A DNA stretch of 62,552 nt, from the NCBI GenBank assembly GCA_022648165.1, contig JALCLX010000010.1:1-62552 (forward strand), in the 5' to 3' direction. The notes beneath the pieces were generated by a model. The model saw only the letters and a list, made by a program, of their open reading frames with translations, made no database searches and had not been told where the DNA came from. This DNA comes from Ancrocorticia sp. (GTDB taxonomy: Bacteria; Actinomycetota; Actinomycetes; Actinomycetales; Actinomycetaceae). Every line of letters starts with the position of its first letter. Position 1 is the stretch's first letter. Positions 35,000-43,898 of the stretch are shown piece by piece. Both the position numbers and the translations under genes were made by a program.

Positions 35000-35620
35000 A
35001 TGTCTACACATCGCAGCCGCAAGCAGGTGCGCCAATCGCGCGCCTTGGGAATCGCGCTCACACCGAAGGCAGAACGCTACATGCAACGCCGCCCATATCG
35101 CCCAGGCGAGCACGGCCGCGGCCGCACCAAGGATTCTGATTACTCGGTGCGTCTGAAGGAGAAGCAGCGCCTGCGCGCCCAGTACGGCATCCGAGAGGCG
35201 CAGATGCGCCGCGTATGGGACGAGGCGCGCCGCCAAGAGGGCTTGGCCGGCGAGAACCTGGTTGAACTTTTGGAAATGCGGCTCGACGCACTGGTACTGC
35301 GCTCTGGAATCGCGCGTACTACGGCTATGGCACGGCAGTTTGTCACCCACCGTCATATTCTGGTAGACGGCAAGATCGTGGACCGTCCATCGTATCGTGT
35401 CAAGCCTGGCCAGGTAGTTCAGGTGAAGCCGCGCTCGCAGGCAAATCCCACCTTCCTGGCTGCCGCCGGTGGCGCAAATCGCGATGTCTTGCCCAAGGTC
35501 CCGGAATACCTTGATGTGGATCTGGAAAAGCTGAAGTTCACACTCGTTCGGCGCCCGAAGCGCGCAGAGATTCCCGTCCAGTGCGACGTCCAGATGGTCG
35601 TCGAGCACTACTCGCGGTAA
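35000..35620 (+). CDS. rpsD: Ribosomal protein S4
   Basis: The 206-residue protein is S4, which nucleates 30S assembly. It contains RRPYRPGEHGRGRTK, the YGIREAQMRR segment and the S4 RNA-binding domain LEMRLDALVLRSGIARTTAMARQFVTHRHILVDG. It is of the form lacking the N-terminal zinc cysteines. A GACAGGAG ribosome site precedes the ATG. Confidence 0.97.
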   Translation: MSTHRSRKQVRQSRALGIALTPKAERYMQRRPYRPGEHGRGRTKDSDYSVRLKEKQRLRAQYGIREAQMRRVWDEARRQEGLAGENLVELLEMRLDALVLRSGIARTTAMARQFVTHRHILVDGKIVDRPSYRVKPGQVVQVKPRSQANPTFLAAAGGANRDVLPKVPEYLDVDLEKLKFTLVRRPKRAEIPVQCDVQMVVEHYSR

Positions 35621-35629
35621 AACTTTACG

Positions 35630-35660
35630 AAGAACGCGCCCTCCGGGGCGCGTTCTTGCT
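35630..35660 (+). terminator. Hairpin between rpsD and DUF948 gene
   Basis: A perfect 12-bp stem (35630-35641 with 35646-35657) with loop TCCG lies just past rpsD. A real T tract is lacking, so it may act as a partial terminator or mRNA end stabiliser between the two genes. Confidence 0.6.
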
Positions 35661-35677
35661 ACCCACCTGGAGGAAAA

Positions 35678-36073
35678 GTGGAGATCACACTCGGCGGAAT
35701 TGCTGGGCTCATCGCGGCGCTCGCGCTCGTCGTACTGGTTATTGCCCTCATCCGGCCCATCGGGAAACTTTCGGGAGTACTAGACGGCCTGGCTGACGCC
35801 GTCAAAGAGATGACGGAGCACACGTTGCCCACGCTCGATGAGGCAGCCAGAACAGTTCGTGACGCGAACGCACAGATTGAGCGCATTGATTCCGTGACGG
35901 CGGCGGCGTCGCGCACCGCAGAAGATATCTCCGCGATGACCACATTAGTGACGTCCACGGTCTCTGCTCCATTCCTTGCCGTGCGCAAGGGCGCAGAGAA
36001 ATTGAAGGACGCATTCGGATCACGAACTGATCCGGTTACGCCGGATACAGAAGACAAGAAGGATGCAGATTAA
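35678..36073 (+). CDS. DUF948-family membrane-anchored protein
   Basis: The 131-residue protein has one N-terminal hydrophobic helix (residues about 6-27) followed by a helical, heptad-like region (VLDGLADAVKEMTEHTLPTLDEAARTVRDAN) and a short acidic/Lys tail. This matches the DUF948 family, which has no assigned function but is regularly found before alaS in actinobacteria. A GGAGG site four bases before the GTG supports the start. Confidence 0.85.
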   Translation: MEITLGGIAGLIAALALVVLVIALIRPIGKLSGVLDGLADAVKEMTEHTLPTLDEAARTVRDANAQIERIDSVTAAASRTAEDISAMTTLVTSTVSAPFLAVRKGAEKLKDAFGSRTDPVTPDTEDKKDAD

Positions 36074-36077
36074 GAGC

Positions 36078-38747
36078 ATGCGCACAGCAGAGATTCGCCA
36101 GCGGTGGCTGGACTATTTCGCACAGCACAATCATCACATTGCGCCGTCAGTTCCGCTGGTATCCCCGGATCCTTCGATCTTGTTCACCATCGCGGGCATG
36201 GTGCCATTCATTCCCTACATCGTGGGAACGGAACAAGCCCCGTATCCTCGCATTGCATCGGTGCAAAAGTGCATCCGCACTAACGATATCGAGAACGTGG
36301 GCAAAACAACTCGGCACGGCACGTTCTTCCAGATGTGCGGGAACTTTTCGTTCGGAGATTACTTCAAGGAAGGCGCGATCGACCTTGCGTGGGGCCTACT
36401 GACGTCCTCAGTTGCCGAGGGCGGCTACGGGCTTGACGGCGACCGGATCTGGGTGACGATATGGGAAAAGGACGACGTCACATACAACGCGTGGACCAAG
36501 CGGGTGGGCTTGGATCCGCGGCACATCGTTAAACTTCCACGCGAGCAGATCTTTTGGTCCACTGGCCAACCGGGACCGGCCGGTCCGTGCGCGGAGATTC
36601 ACTACGATCGCGGCCCTGAATACGGCCCCGAAGCTGTTGGTGGGACGGTAGATCCAGGGGGGGATCGCTACCTGGAAGTGTGGAATCTGGTTTTCGATCA
36701 ATACCTGCGCGGCGAGGGCGAGGGCAAGGACTTCCCGATCCTGGGAAACCTTGACCAGACCGCCATCGACACCGGCGCGGGGCTGGAACGCATCGCTTTC
36801 CTCCTGCAGGATAAGCCGAACATGTACGAAACGGACCAGGTGTTCCCGGTAATCGCTTCAGCGGAGGAGATCACAGGTAAGAAGTACGGTCAGAATCACG
36901 ACGACGACGTGAGAATGCGCGTAGTGGCTGATCACATCCGTTCGTCGATGATGCTCATTGGCGACGGTGTGCGCCCCGGAAATGACGGACGTGGCTATGT
37001 ACTGCGGCGCCTGCTGCGCCGTGCGATACGTTCAATGAAGCTGCTGGGGGTGGACGAGGTGGTCGTTCCCACCCTCATCACCGCGTCGAAAGATGCGATG
37101 AAGGAATCGTCTCCCGAACTTGAGGAAGAATTTCCGCAGATTCTGCAGGTAGCCAGCCAAGAAGAAGAAGCGTTTCGGCGTACGCTCACCGCGGGCACGC
37201 AGATTTTCGATGTGGCAGTGAGCAACGCAAAATCCGGGATCATTACCGGGAAAGATGCCTTTACCCTTCATGACACGTACGGTTTCCCGATCGATTTGAC
37301 GCTTGAGATGGCGGCGGAGAAGGGCGTCAAGGTAGACGAGAAGGGCTTCAGGGCCCTTATGCAGGAGCAGAAGGATCGGGCGCGCGCCGACGCTCAGGCG
37401 AAAAAGACCGGGCATGTGGATGCTCACGTCTACCACGAGATCCTTGCAAAGCAAGGTGGCCCAACGCATTTCGTCGGGTACACGGACAACACAGCTGAGG
37501 CGCACGTGGTGGGCCTGCTGCGCGATGGACAGCCAGTACCCGCCGTGACTGCTCCGGCGGAAGTTGACGTGATCTTGGACCAGACGCCATTTTATGCTGA
37601 GATGGGTGGCCAGCTGGCAGATCACGGAGCAATTAGCGTGCAAGGCGGCGGCCTGGTCAATGTGGACGATGTACAAGCTCCCATCAAGGGGCTGCATGTG
37701 CATCGGGGCACGCTGACAGAAGGGACAATTGCTCTGGGTGACAGCGTTGTAGCCTCCATTGATACGGACCGTCGGATCCAAATCGCGCGATCGCACACCT
37801 CCACTCATATGGTTCACAAGGCGCTGCACGAATTCCTGGGAGAACAGGCCACCCAGGCAGGATCGGAGAATGCTCCAAGCCGGCTTCGCTTTGATTTCCG
37901 GCACGGGCAACAAGTGCCTCCTAGCGTCTTGAACGATATCGAGGCGCGGGTCAATGAACGCCTGCAGGACAACCTGGAGGTGACCGATCAACAGATGCCA
38001 ATTGACCAGGCGAAGGCTTCCGGTGCAATGGCACTGTTCGGCGAGAAATACGGGAAGATCGTCCGCGTGGTTTCCATCGGTGGAGACTGGTCGAAGGAAC
38101 TCTGCGCCGGTACACACGTCAAGGAAACGGGCGAAATTGGACTTGTGACCGTGCTTGGCGAATCCTCAGTGGGATCAGGTGTGCGCAGAATTGAGGCGCT
38201 TGTGGGCGAGGGCGCATATGCCCAAGGCGCCGTGGAACGCGCGTTGGTATCCCAGTTGTCTTCTATGCTGGGAGCACGGCCAGACGAACTGGCGGACCGG
38301 GTGGATTCACTGATGACTCGCGTGAAGAACGCGGAGAAGGAGATCGCCGCACTGCGCCACGAGAAGCTCACGGCGGGCATCGACGCGATCCTGGCGAACG
38401 GATCAACGCACGGCCCGGTTCGGGTGTTTACATCGGATTTGGGCGAAGTGGCAGGCGCGGATGACGTCCGTACACTGGCAAACGAGGTGCGCAGCCGGTT
38501 GTCCGACGGCGAGCCAAGCGTGGTAGTGGTAACCGGTATTGCGAAGGGCAGGCCATCAGTGGTGGTTGCGACGACGGCCGCCGCACGCGATAAAGGTGTA
38601 AAAGCCGGTAACCTGGTCAAGGTAGCTGCGGCGGCGCTCGGCGGTGGCGGCGGCGGGAAGCCAGACATGGCCCAGGGCGGCGGAAGCGATGTGAGTGCCG
38701 TGCCTGCGGCGCACCGAGCAATCGAAACCGAGCTTGACCGAATCTGA
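36078..38747 (+). CDS. alaS: Alanyl-tRNA synthetase
   Basis: The 889-residue enzyme has the class II catalytic domain (MRTAEIRQRWLDYFAQHNH, CGNFSFGDYFK), the editing domain with the zinc-binding HTSTHMVH and CAGTHVKETG motifs, and a C-terminal DHHA1-like glycine-rich domain (GGGGGGKPDMAQGGG). The ATG at 36078 gives the canonical start of the family; an earlier ATG at 36063 overlaps the preceding gene and has its ribosome site too close. Its stop overlaps the ruvX start. Confidence 0.97.
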   Translation: MRTAEIRQRWLDYFAQHNHHIAPSVPLVSPDPSILFTIAGMVPFIPYIVGTEQAPYPRIASVQKCIRTNDIENVGKTTRHGTFFQMCGNFSFGDYFKEGAIDLAWGLLTSSVAEGGYGLDGDRIWVTIWEKDDVTYNAWTKRVGLDPRHIVKLPREQIFWSTGQPGPAGPCAEIHYDRGPEYGPEAVGGTVDPGGDRYLEVWNLVFDQYLRGEGEGKDFPILGNLDQTAIDTGAGLERIAFLLQDKPNMYETDQVFPVIASAEEITGKKYGQNHDDDVRMRVVADHIRSSMMLIGDGVRPGNDGRGYVLRRLLRRAIRSMKLLGVDEVVVPTLITASKDAMKESSPELEEEFPQILQVASQEEEAFRRTLTAGTQIFDVAVSNAKSGIITGKDAFTLHDTYGFPIDLTLEMAAEKGVKVDEKGFRALMQEQKDRARADAQAKKTGHVDAHVYHEILAKQGGPTHFVGYTDNTAEAHVVGLLRDGQPVPAVTAPAEVDVILDQTPFYAEMGGQLADHGAISVQGGGLVNVDDVQAPIKGLHVHRGTLTEGTIALGDSVVASIDTDRRIQIARSHTSTHMVHKALHEFLGEQATQAGSENAPSRLRFDFRHGQQVPPSVLNDIEARVNERLQDNLEVTDQQMPIDQAKASGAMALFGEKYGKIVRVVSIGGDWSKELCAGTHVKETGEIGLVTVLGESSVGSGVRRIEALVGEGAYAQGAVERALVSQLSSMLGARPDELADRVDSLMTRVKNAEKEIAALRHEKLTAGIDAILANGSTHGPVRVFTSDLGEVAGADDVRTLANEVRSRLSDGEPSVVVVTGIAKGRPSVVVATTAAARDKGVKAGNLVKVAAAALGGGGGGKPDMAQGGGSDVSAVPAAHRAIETELDRI

Positions 38748-39208
38748 TGAGACGGGGACGGCGCTTCGGCATTGATGTCGGACATGTGCGCGTCGGGGTT
38801 GCGACCTGCGACCCCGACGGCCTTGTCGCGACGCCCGTCACCACCTTGCGACGCGGTGAAGAGGACGTCGCAGAAGTAGCGCGGCTGGTTGAAGAAAGTG
38901 GAGCGATCGAGGTGATCGTTGGGCTTCCGCTCCATATGAATGGCACCGAGGGCGATTCGGCGCACTATGCGCGGGAATGGGCCACAGCATTGGCTCACAA
39001 AGTAGATGTGCCGATCCGGATGGTGGACGAACGGTTGTCCACAGTGTCTGCGCATGCCCAGCTGCGGGCGGCAGGGCGCGATACCCGTACGCATCGTTCC
39101 GTGGTGGATCAGGCGGCGGCTATGGTAATCCTAGAAACGGCGCTGGAAACAGAGAGACGCACTGGGCATGCCGCTGGTGAGCTGGTGGACACAGGAAGGA
39201 ACTCATGA
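38747..39208 (+). CDS. ruvX: RuvX/YqgF-family RNase H-fold nuclease
   Basis: The 153-residue protein has the RNase H-like start FGIDVGHVRVGVATCD, the middle GLPLHMNGTEG segment, MVDERLSTVSAHAQL, and a final catalytic Asp in VVDQAAAMVILE. Family members process 16S rRNA ends (YqgF) or resolve recombination intermediates. It is translationally coupled to alaS and mltG, an arrangement known across actinobacteria. Confidence 0.93.
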   Translation: MRRGRRFGIDVGHVRVGVATCDPDGLVATPVTTLRRGEEDVAEVARLVEESGAIEVIVGLPLHMNGTEGDSAHYAREWATALAHKVDVPIRMVDERLSTVSAHAQLRAAGRDTRTHRSVVDQAAAMVILETALETERRTGHAAGELVDTGRNS

Positions 39209-40341
39209 GCGATTTCTTCGACGAAATGGGGGCAAGTGAGAACACTGGCGTTCGCCGCACCCGCGTGCGCCGCAGTGCAGAGGCGGTAAAAGTCCGTAAG
39301 AAGCAGCGTGTCCGTACGGCAATCATTTCCAGTATTTTGGTGATGATTTTGACGGCCATCGGAGTGGTGGTTGTACCGGAGTTTTTCGACGGTGAGAAGA
39401 CTGTGTCAGATTACGAAGGCCCGGGGCATGGCAGTGTGACGGTGGTGATTCCCGACGGCGCCACGGGAACAGACATGGGCCAGATCCTTGCGAAAAGCGG
39501 CGTGGTGGCGACGTCGAAGGCATTCGTGGATGCGTACAAGGCGGATTCCCGTGCGAGCGGTATCCAACCGGGCACATATTCGCTGCGTTTAGAAATGTCC
39601 GCAGCGGGAGCGGTGACCGCGTTGCTCGATCCTTCGAATAAGGCGGAGATCAAAGTGACGATCCCCGAAGGATTTACGACGTGGCAGGTGTACGCTCGCC
39701 TTGAGAACGCGCTTGGTGTCTCTCTGACAGACGTGGAAGAGGCGGCAAAAGGCGATATCGGTTTGCCCGATGAGGCCGGAGGTTCACCCGAAGGCTGGTA
39801 CGCGCCATTGACGTACACGTTTGAGCCAGACACGACGCCGGCGGAAGCCTTGTCCGAGATGGTTGCGAAGCGTGTGGAGCAATTGAAGCAGCTCGGCATT
39901 GCGCAAGACGAATGGGAGAAGACGCTGACAATCGCTTCCATCGTGGAACGTGAAGGCAACTCCACCGATTACGCCAAAGTGGCTCGTGTGATTCTCAATC
40001 GCTTGGACGAATCGAGTGAATCGGTTGGGTTGCTTCAAATGGATTCTACGGTGCTGTACGGCTTGGGCATTGCCGGCGGAGTTCCCACGCAGGATCAGCT
40101 TGACCAGGATACGCCGTACAATACGTATCTCCACAAGGGCTTGCCGCCAACGCCGATCGGTTCGCCCGGAGAAGAGGCGATCGAAGCGGCTGTGTCACCC
40201 GCGGATGGAGATTGGCTTTATTTCGTGACCGTCAATCTGGACACCGGCGAGACACTTTTTGCAACTACCCTGGACGAACAGAACAAGAACGTGGAAAAGT
40301 TCAAACAGTGGTGCTCCGATAATCCGGGTTCATGCGACTGA
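39205..40341 (+). CDS. mltG: Endolytic murein transglycosylase MltG
   Basis: The 378-residue protein has a cytoplasmic basic N-terminus, one membrane helix (about residues 36-56) and an extracellular YceG domain that cuts nascent glycan strands. The catalytic Glu lies in TIASIVEREGNSTDYAKVARVILNR, and the conserved LQMDSTVLYGLG and YNTYLHKGLPPTPIGSPG segments follow. It overlaps ruvX by four bases and the following AroE-like gene by ten bases. Confidence 0.95.
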   Translation: MSDFFDEMGASENTGVRRTRVRRSAEAVKVRKKQRVRTAIISSILVMILTAIGVVVVPEFFDGEKTVSDYEGPGHGSVTVVIPDGATGTDMGQILAKSGVVATSKAFVDAYKADSRASGIQPGTYSLRLEMSAAGAVTALLDPSNKAEIKVTIPEGFTTWQVYARLENALGVSLTDVEEAAKGDIGLPDEAGGSPEGWYAPLTYTFEPDTTPAEALSEMVAKRVEQLKQLGIAQDEWEKTLTIASIVEREGNSTDYAKVARVILNRLDESSESVGLLQMDSTVLYGLGIAGGVPTQDQLDQDTPYNTYLHKGLPPTPIGSPGEEAIEAAVSPADGDWLYFVTVNLDTGETLFATTLDEQNKNVEKFKQWCSDNPGSCD

Positions 40342-40985
40342 CAACAATCGCGTGGGTGGGTGAATCCGACGCGCTCGAACGCCGCCTACTGGAAGCCGGT
40401 GGGGGAGGGCGCGTGCAGGTGGTGGTTCTCCCATCCTTCGATGAAGTGGCACGCTGCCGTGGCTTGAGCGCTGCCGTTGTCCCATTGAATGAGGGCGTCC
40501 CTGCGCTCCAACGGGCGTATTTAGCTGATGGCCTCGCGAAAGCCGTGGGATGTGCCGATACGTTGGCATACACGGAGGCACTCCCGGAGGCCTTTGGTTT
40601 TCTTGCCACTGTGGGCGCACTGGTGGCAGCGGTGCGGGAAACCGTGGGCTCGGAGTATATGGAAGGGGGCGCCCGTATCGCGGCCAGAGGGCCAGGCGCA
40701 TGGAGCGCGCTCGCCGCTTTGACCCAATTGCGGTGCGCTCCGATTGACGGCGGTGCCGACCCGATGCTCGGCGCCATCGCGCACCGCCTGGGTGTCACAT
40801 TGGCTCCAGTGCGAGATCCGTTGGTCACCGTGGCCACGGCGGAGCATGGAATCCCCGAAGTACAGGGCAAGTTTACCGTGCAGGCGGACGTGGTCCGATT
40901 ACACACGGTAGCCGCGCAGCTACGGCTCGCGTGCGCACGAGAGCCCGATATAGGAGCCATGCGCGCCGCAATTGGATGTGGATAA
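40332..40985 (+). CDS. Degenerate shikimate dehydrogenase-like protein (AroE pseudoenzyme)
   Basis: This 217-residue protein sits where aroE lies in other actinobacteria (mltG-aroE-pilD-aroC-aroK). A residual AroE pattern can be traced: LSAAVVPLNEGVPAL resembles VTxPLKExxxxL, VGCADTLAY resembles VGAxNTLV, GFLATVGALVAAV resembles GxNTDVxGxVxAL, and the C-terminus LHTVAAQLRLACAREPDIGAMRAAIG matches the AroE tail. However, the catalytic Lys is Asn53, the catalytic Asp of NTD is replaced (LAT, residues 91-93), the N-terminal SxSP shikimate site is absent, and the glycine-rich NADP loop is altered. It is about 60 residues short. The frame is intact and coupled to mltG, suggesting a retained non-catalytic role or a decaying gene. 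Confidence 0.65.
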   Translation: MRLTTIAWVGESDALERRLLEAGGGGRVQVVVLPSFDEVARCRGLSAAVVPLNEGVPALQRAYLADGLAKAVGCADTLAYTEALPEAFGFLATVGALVAAVRETVGSEYMEGGARIAARGPGAWSALAALTQLRCAPIDGGADPMLGAIAHRLGVTLAPVRDPLVTVATAEHGIPEVQGKFTVQADVVRLHTVAAQLRLACAREPDIGAMRAAIGCG

Positions 40986-41024
40986 GTATCCGGCCTGACG
41001 CCGCCGGCATGGTCTCATGGCCGC

Positions 41025-41549
41025 ATGACCTTACACAGACTGCGCCGCTGGGCGCATGCCTTCTTTCGCTCAGTCTTCGCTGCGCACGAGGTGTTCATTA
41101 TTGGATTGGTGAGCCTCGGTGCGTCGGTGGCGTTTGCGCCCGAACCGTGGCGCTCGTTACCAGTTCCCTGGCTGGTCATGGCCGCAGGGGTGGACGCGGC
41201 GATCATGATCTTGCCGAATCCTTTGCTGTTGGCTGCGAGTCTGAGTGCGATCGGAGGCTGGATATTGAGTGATTCCAGCGCGTTCGGAGCACTTGCTACG
41301 GGGATCGGTGCTGGTCTCATCGGGTGGGTCATGGCGCGCGCGCACTGGTGGGGGATGGGAGATGCGAAGCTGATGATCGCGGTTGGAATGTGGCTCGGCC
41401 ATCCCATGTCGGTAGCATTAGCGCTGATGGTGGGCACATTGGCCGCTTGCGCTGGGGCGATATTAACGAAGGCGCGCTGGAACACGCCTGTACCCCTTGG
41501 GCCAGGAATTGTGGCGGGTGCATGGACTGTTTTCGCCATTGGCTGGTGA
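41025..41549 (+). CDS. Prepilin peptidase-like protein (A24 family)
   Basis: The 174-residue membrane protein has about six hydrophobic segments and the two catalytic Asp sites of type IV prepilin peptidases: Asp in [13 protein letters not shown] and Asp in [12 protein letters not shown]. It lacks the N-terminal methyltransferase domain, as in many short actinobacterial forms. A gene of this type lies between aroE and aroC in other actinobacteria. Its pilin substrates are not in this window. Confidence 0.82.
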   Translation: MTLHRLRRWAHAFFRSVFAAHEVFIIGLVSLGASVAFAPEPWRSLPVPWLVMAAGVDAAIMILPNPLLLAASLSAIGGWILSDSSAFGALATGIGAGLIGWVMARAHWWGMGDAKLMIAVGMWLGHPMSVALALMVGTLAACAGAILTKARWNTPVPLGPGIVAGAWTVFAIGW

Positions 41550-41552
41550 GCG

Positions 41553-41561
41553 TGAGAGAAT
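41553..41561 (+). promoter_or_regulatory. Extended -10 element for aroC
   Basis: TGA-GAGAAT ends seven bases before the aroC ATG and is identical to the recO element within an 11-bp match. Confidence 0.5.
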
Positions 41562-41568
41562 CGGGGAT

Positions 41569-42780
41569 ATGTTCTCGTGGAGTACGGCGGGCGAATCGCA
41601 CGGTCAGGCACTCATAGCGTTCGTGGAGGGCGCCCCAGCGGGCGTCACAATTCAAACAGCGGATGTGGCAGCTGCGTTGGCGCGGCGTCGGCTAGGGTAC
41701 GGTAGGGGTTCGCGGCAGAAATTCGAACGCGATGAGGTCACAGTGTTATCGGGCGTGCGCCACGGCCGCACGATCGGCTCACCGGTGGCCATACTGATCC
41801 GGAACTCTGAATGGCCGAAATGGCAGACTGTCATGTCGCCTGACCCGGTTGATCCAGCCGCATTGCTGGTGGATGCAGGCACAGGCGACGAACGGGAGAT
41901 TGCTCGCAACAGGCCTTTGACCGCGCCTCGTCCCGGCCATGCGGATCTGGTTGGCATGAACAAATTTGGTTTTGAGGAGGCCCGCCCAGTGCTCGAACGC
42001 GCCTCCGCGCGCGAGACTGCGGCACGCGTGGCGGCGGGCGCTCTCGCGGCTGCGATCAATGCACAGGTGGCCGGAATCCGCGTGGTTTCGCGCGTCGTGG
42101 CTATTGGCGAGGCCGAGGATACGTGCGGAGAGCCACTGAACCCAGAAGACGCGGCAGCGCTGGATGCTTCGCCTGTGCGCTGTGTGAATGAGGAAGCTGA
42201 ACGCGCCATGATCGCCGCTGTGGACGCAGCACGGCGCGATGGGGACACGCTGGGCGGGATCGCCGAGGTTGGGATCTTCGGAGTTCCACAGGGCCTCGGA
42301 AGCTACACCACGCCTCTGGGGCGCTTGGATGCCAAACTTGCGGCGGCAATGATGTCAATCCAGTCTGTGAAGGGCGTGGAAATCGGGGACGGCTTTACGA
42401 CGGCGCGGCGGAGAGGCTCGGTGGCACACGACGAGATCGTACGACGTGGTGGCCGAATCCGCCGGCTGACAAACCGCGCGGGCGGCATTGAGGGGGGAAT
42501 GTCCAACGGAGAGCCGATCCGCGTGCGGGTGGCGTTCAAACCTATTTCTACCGTGCCGCATGCCTTGCGAACGGTGGATACGCGAACTGGCGAGCCAACT
42601 ACTGCTCTCCACCAACGTTCGGACACGACTGCCGTGGTACCCGGTGCTGTGGTCGCTGAGGCCATGGCAAGTTTGGTGCTGACCGAAGTATTGACGGAAA
42701 AATTTGGTGGCGACACAGTGGCCGGCATGCGCGCAGATCTGCGCGCGTACCTCGAGTCAATTCCCGAGGTGCGCCGGTGA
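41569..42780 (+). CDS. aroC: Chorismate synthase
   Basis: AroC converts EPSP to chorismate with reduced FMN. The 403-residue protein begins [20 protein letters not shown] and keeps the signature regions [37 protein letters not shown] and [20 protein letters not shown]. It appears fully functional in contrast to its AroE- and AroK-like neighbours. It overlaps aroK by four bases. The start is set by the extended -10 seven bases upstream and the conserved N-terminus. Confidence 0.97.
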   Translation: MFSWSTAGESHGQALIAFVEGAPAGVTIQTADVAAALARRRLGYGRGSRQKFERDEVTVLSGVRHGRTIGSPVAILIRNSEWPKWQTVMSPDPVDPAALLVDAGTGDEREIARNRPLTAPRPGHADLVGMNKFGFEEARPVLERASARETAARVAAGALAAAINAQVAGIRVVSRVVAIGEAEDTCGEPLNPEDAAALDASPVRCVNEEAERAMIAAVDAARRDGDTLGGIAEVGIFGVPQGLGSYTTPLGRLDAKLAAAMMSIQSVKGVEIGDGFTTARRRGSVAHDEIVRRGGRIRRLTNRAGGIEGGMSNGEPIRVRVAFKPISTVPHALRTVDTRTGEPTTALHQRSDTTAVVPGAVVAEAMASLVLTEVLTEKFGGDTVAGMRADLRAYLESIPEVRR

Positions 42781-43319
42781 GCGTCGTCGCGGTTATGATG
42801 GGTATGCCGGGGTCCGGGAAAACTACAGTGGGTACTCTGGTTGCGCAGTCGCTCGCTCTGCCATTCGCAGATTCGGACAAGCTGATCGAAGAGCACACGC
42901 AGCGGACCATACCGGACATTTTCGCCAGCGACGGCGAACGTGGCTTTCGCGCCCTTGAGGCGCGGGTGATCGCGGACGCGCTGGAGCACTTCGACGGTGT
43001 GCTTTCGCTGGGTGGCGGTGCGATAACGCGCAGTGGTACTCGGGAACTGCTCAGGCAGCATCCCGTTTTTATGATTGAGGTGCCATACGCGGAACTAGTG
43101 CGGCGAATCCGAAAATCGTCTACCGTGCGCCCCCTGCTCGCGGAACACCCCGAGGAAGCAATCGCGCGGTTGCTGGAACAGCGCGCTCCACTCTATCGGG
43201 AAGCGGCGCGTTATGTGGTTTCTTCCACCCAAGCGCCGGTGCAGAATGTTGCGCGCCAAGTTTTGGATCTTTTGGGCTTTCGGGACGTACCGGTGATCAA
43301 TATGAAGGCGGAGAAATGA
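42777..43319 (+). CDS. aroK: Shikimate kinase
   Basis: The 180-residue enzyme phosphorylates shikimate with ATP. The Walker A loop GMPGSGKTT, the shikimate-binding [16 protein letters not shown] and LGGGA motifs, and the lid Arg in RPLL are intact. GTG start overlapping the aroC stop; the stop overlaps the next gene, a degenerate paralogue. Confidence 0.95.
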   Translation: MSVVAVMMGMPGSGKTTVGTLVAQSLALPFADSDKLIEEHTQRTIPDIFASDGERGFRALEARVIADALEHFDGVLSLGGGAITRSGTRELLRQHPVFMIEVPYAELVRRIRKSSTVRPLLAEHPEEAIARLLEQRAPLYREAARYVVSSTQAPVQNVARQVLDLLGFRDVPVINMKAEK

Positions 43320-43861
43320 GTTTGTTGGTGCTCATCGGACCACCCGGCGCATTAGTGGCGGATGTGACGCGTCTCCTCTCTCAGGAGCGCGGTGTGCCTG
43401 CGGCATCAACCGACAGCGCGGTGAGCGCACTCCTGGGTGAGAGTTTGGACCAGATCGCGATCGAACACGATCAATCTGAAATCCGGCGCCTCGAACGCGA
43501 CGTCGCCGTCGCCTTTCTGCGTGACGCTGCACAAAGCGAGGATGCGCGTGTGCTCGCGTTAGGCTCAGGATGCCTTGGCGATTCGGCAGACGATCCGTTC
43601 TTCGCTCCAGTTCGCGCAGAACTCGCGGCGCGGCGGGCGGAAGGCGGCCTCGTCGTCGAGCTGACGGGAGATTTTCATACTCTGGTACACCGGACGCACC
43701 TCGATGGCCCACGTCTGGCCGCAGTGTTTTCTCCGCGCAAGATTTTCTATGACCAGCTGCAGGTGCGGGAAACCGTGTATCGGGCAGTTGCTGATCACGT
43801 GATCGACACGAGCGGCAAGACAGCCGTTGACGTTGCGCGGCACGTCGGGACATTGTGGTGA
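43316..43861 (+). CDS. Shikimate kinase-like pseudokinase
   Basis: This 181-residue protein has the length and order of shikimate kinase but a broken nucleotide site. LVLIGPPGALVADVTRLL aligns with the P-loop start, yet the Gly-Lys-Ser/Thr is Leu13-Val14-Ala15. Features near the shikimate site survive in part: STD (31-33), IRRLE (56-60) and LGSGCLG (82-88) in place of the triple-Gly loop. The C-terminal RETVYRAVADHVIDTSGKTAVDVARHV matches the AroK end. It follows aroK with a four-base overlap at the position where aroB is expected. It may be a regulatory or stabilising partner of AroK, or a relic; it cannot be a normal kinase. Confidence 0.75.
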   Translation: MSLLVLIGPPGALVADVTRLLSQERGVPAASTDSAVSALLGESLDQIAIEHDQSEIRRLERDVAVAFLRDAAQSEDARVLALGSGCLGDSADDPFFAPVRAELAARRAEGGLVVELTGDFHTLVHRTHLDGPRLAAVFSPRKIFYDQLQVRETVYRAVADHVIDTSGKTAVDVARHVGTLW

Positions 43862-43885
43862 TGGGCGGCGCTGCGGCGCTCCGGG

Positions 43886-43891
43886 TATCAT
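43886..43891 (+). promoter_or_regulatory. Leaderless -10 element for hisS
   Basis: TATCAT ends seven bases before the hisS ATG, with no ribosome binding site between. Confidence 0.6.
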
Positions 43892-43898
43892 AGGGCCC

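Noticed and set aside
36063-36077. alaS start at 36063
   Set aside because: The ribosome site would touch the start codon and the extra residues are not typical of AlaRS.
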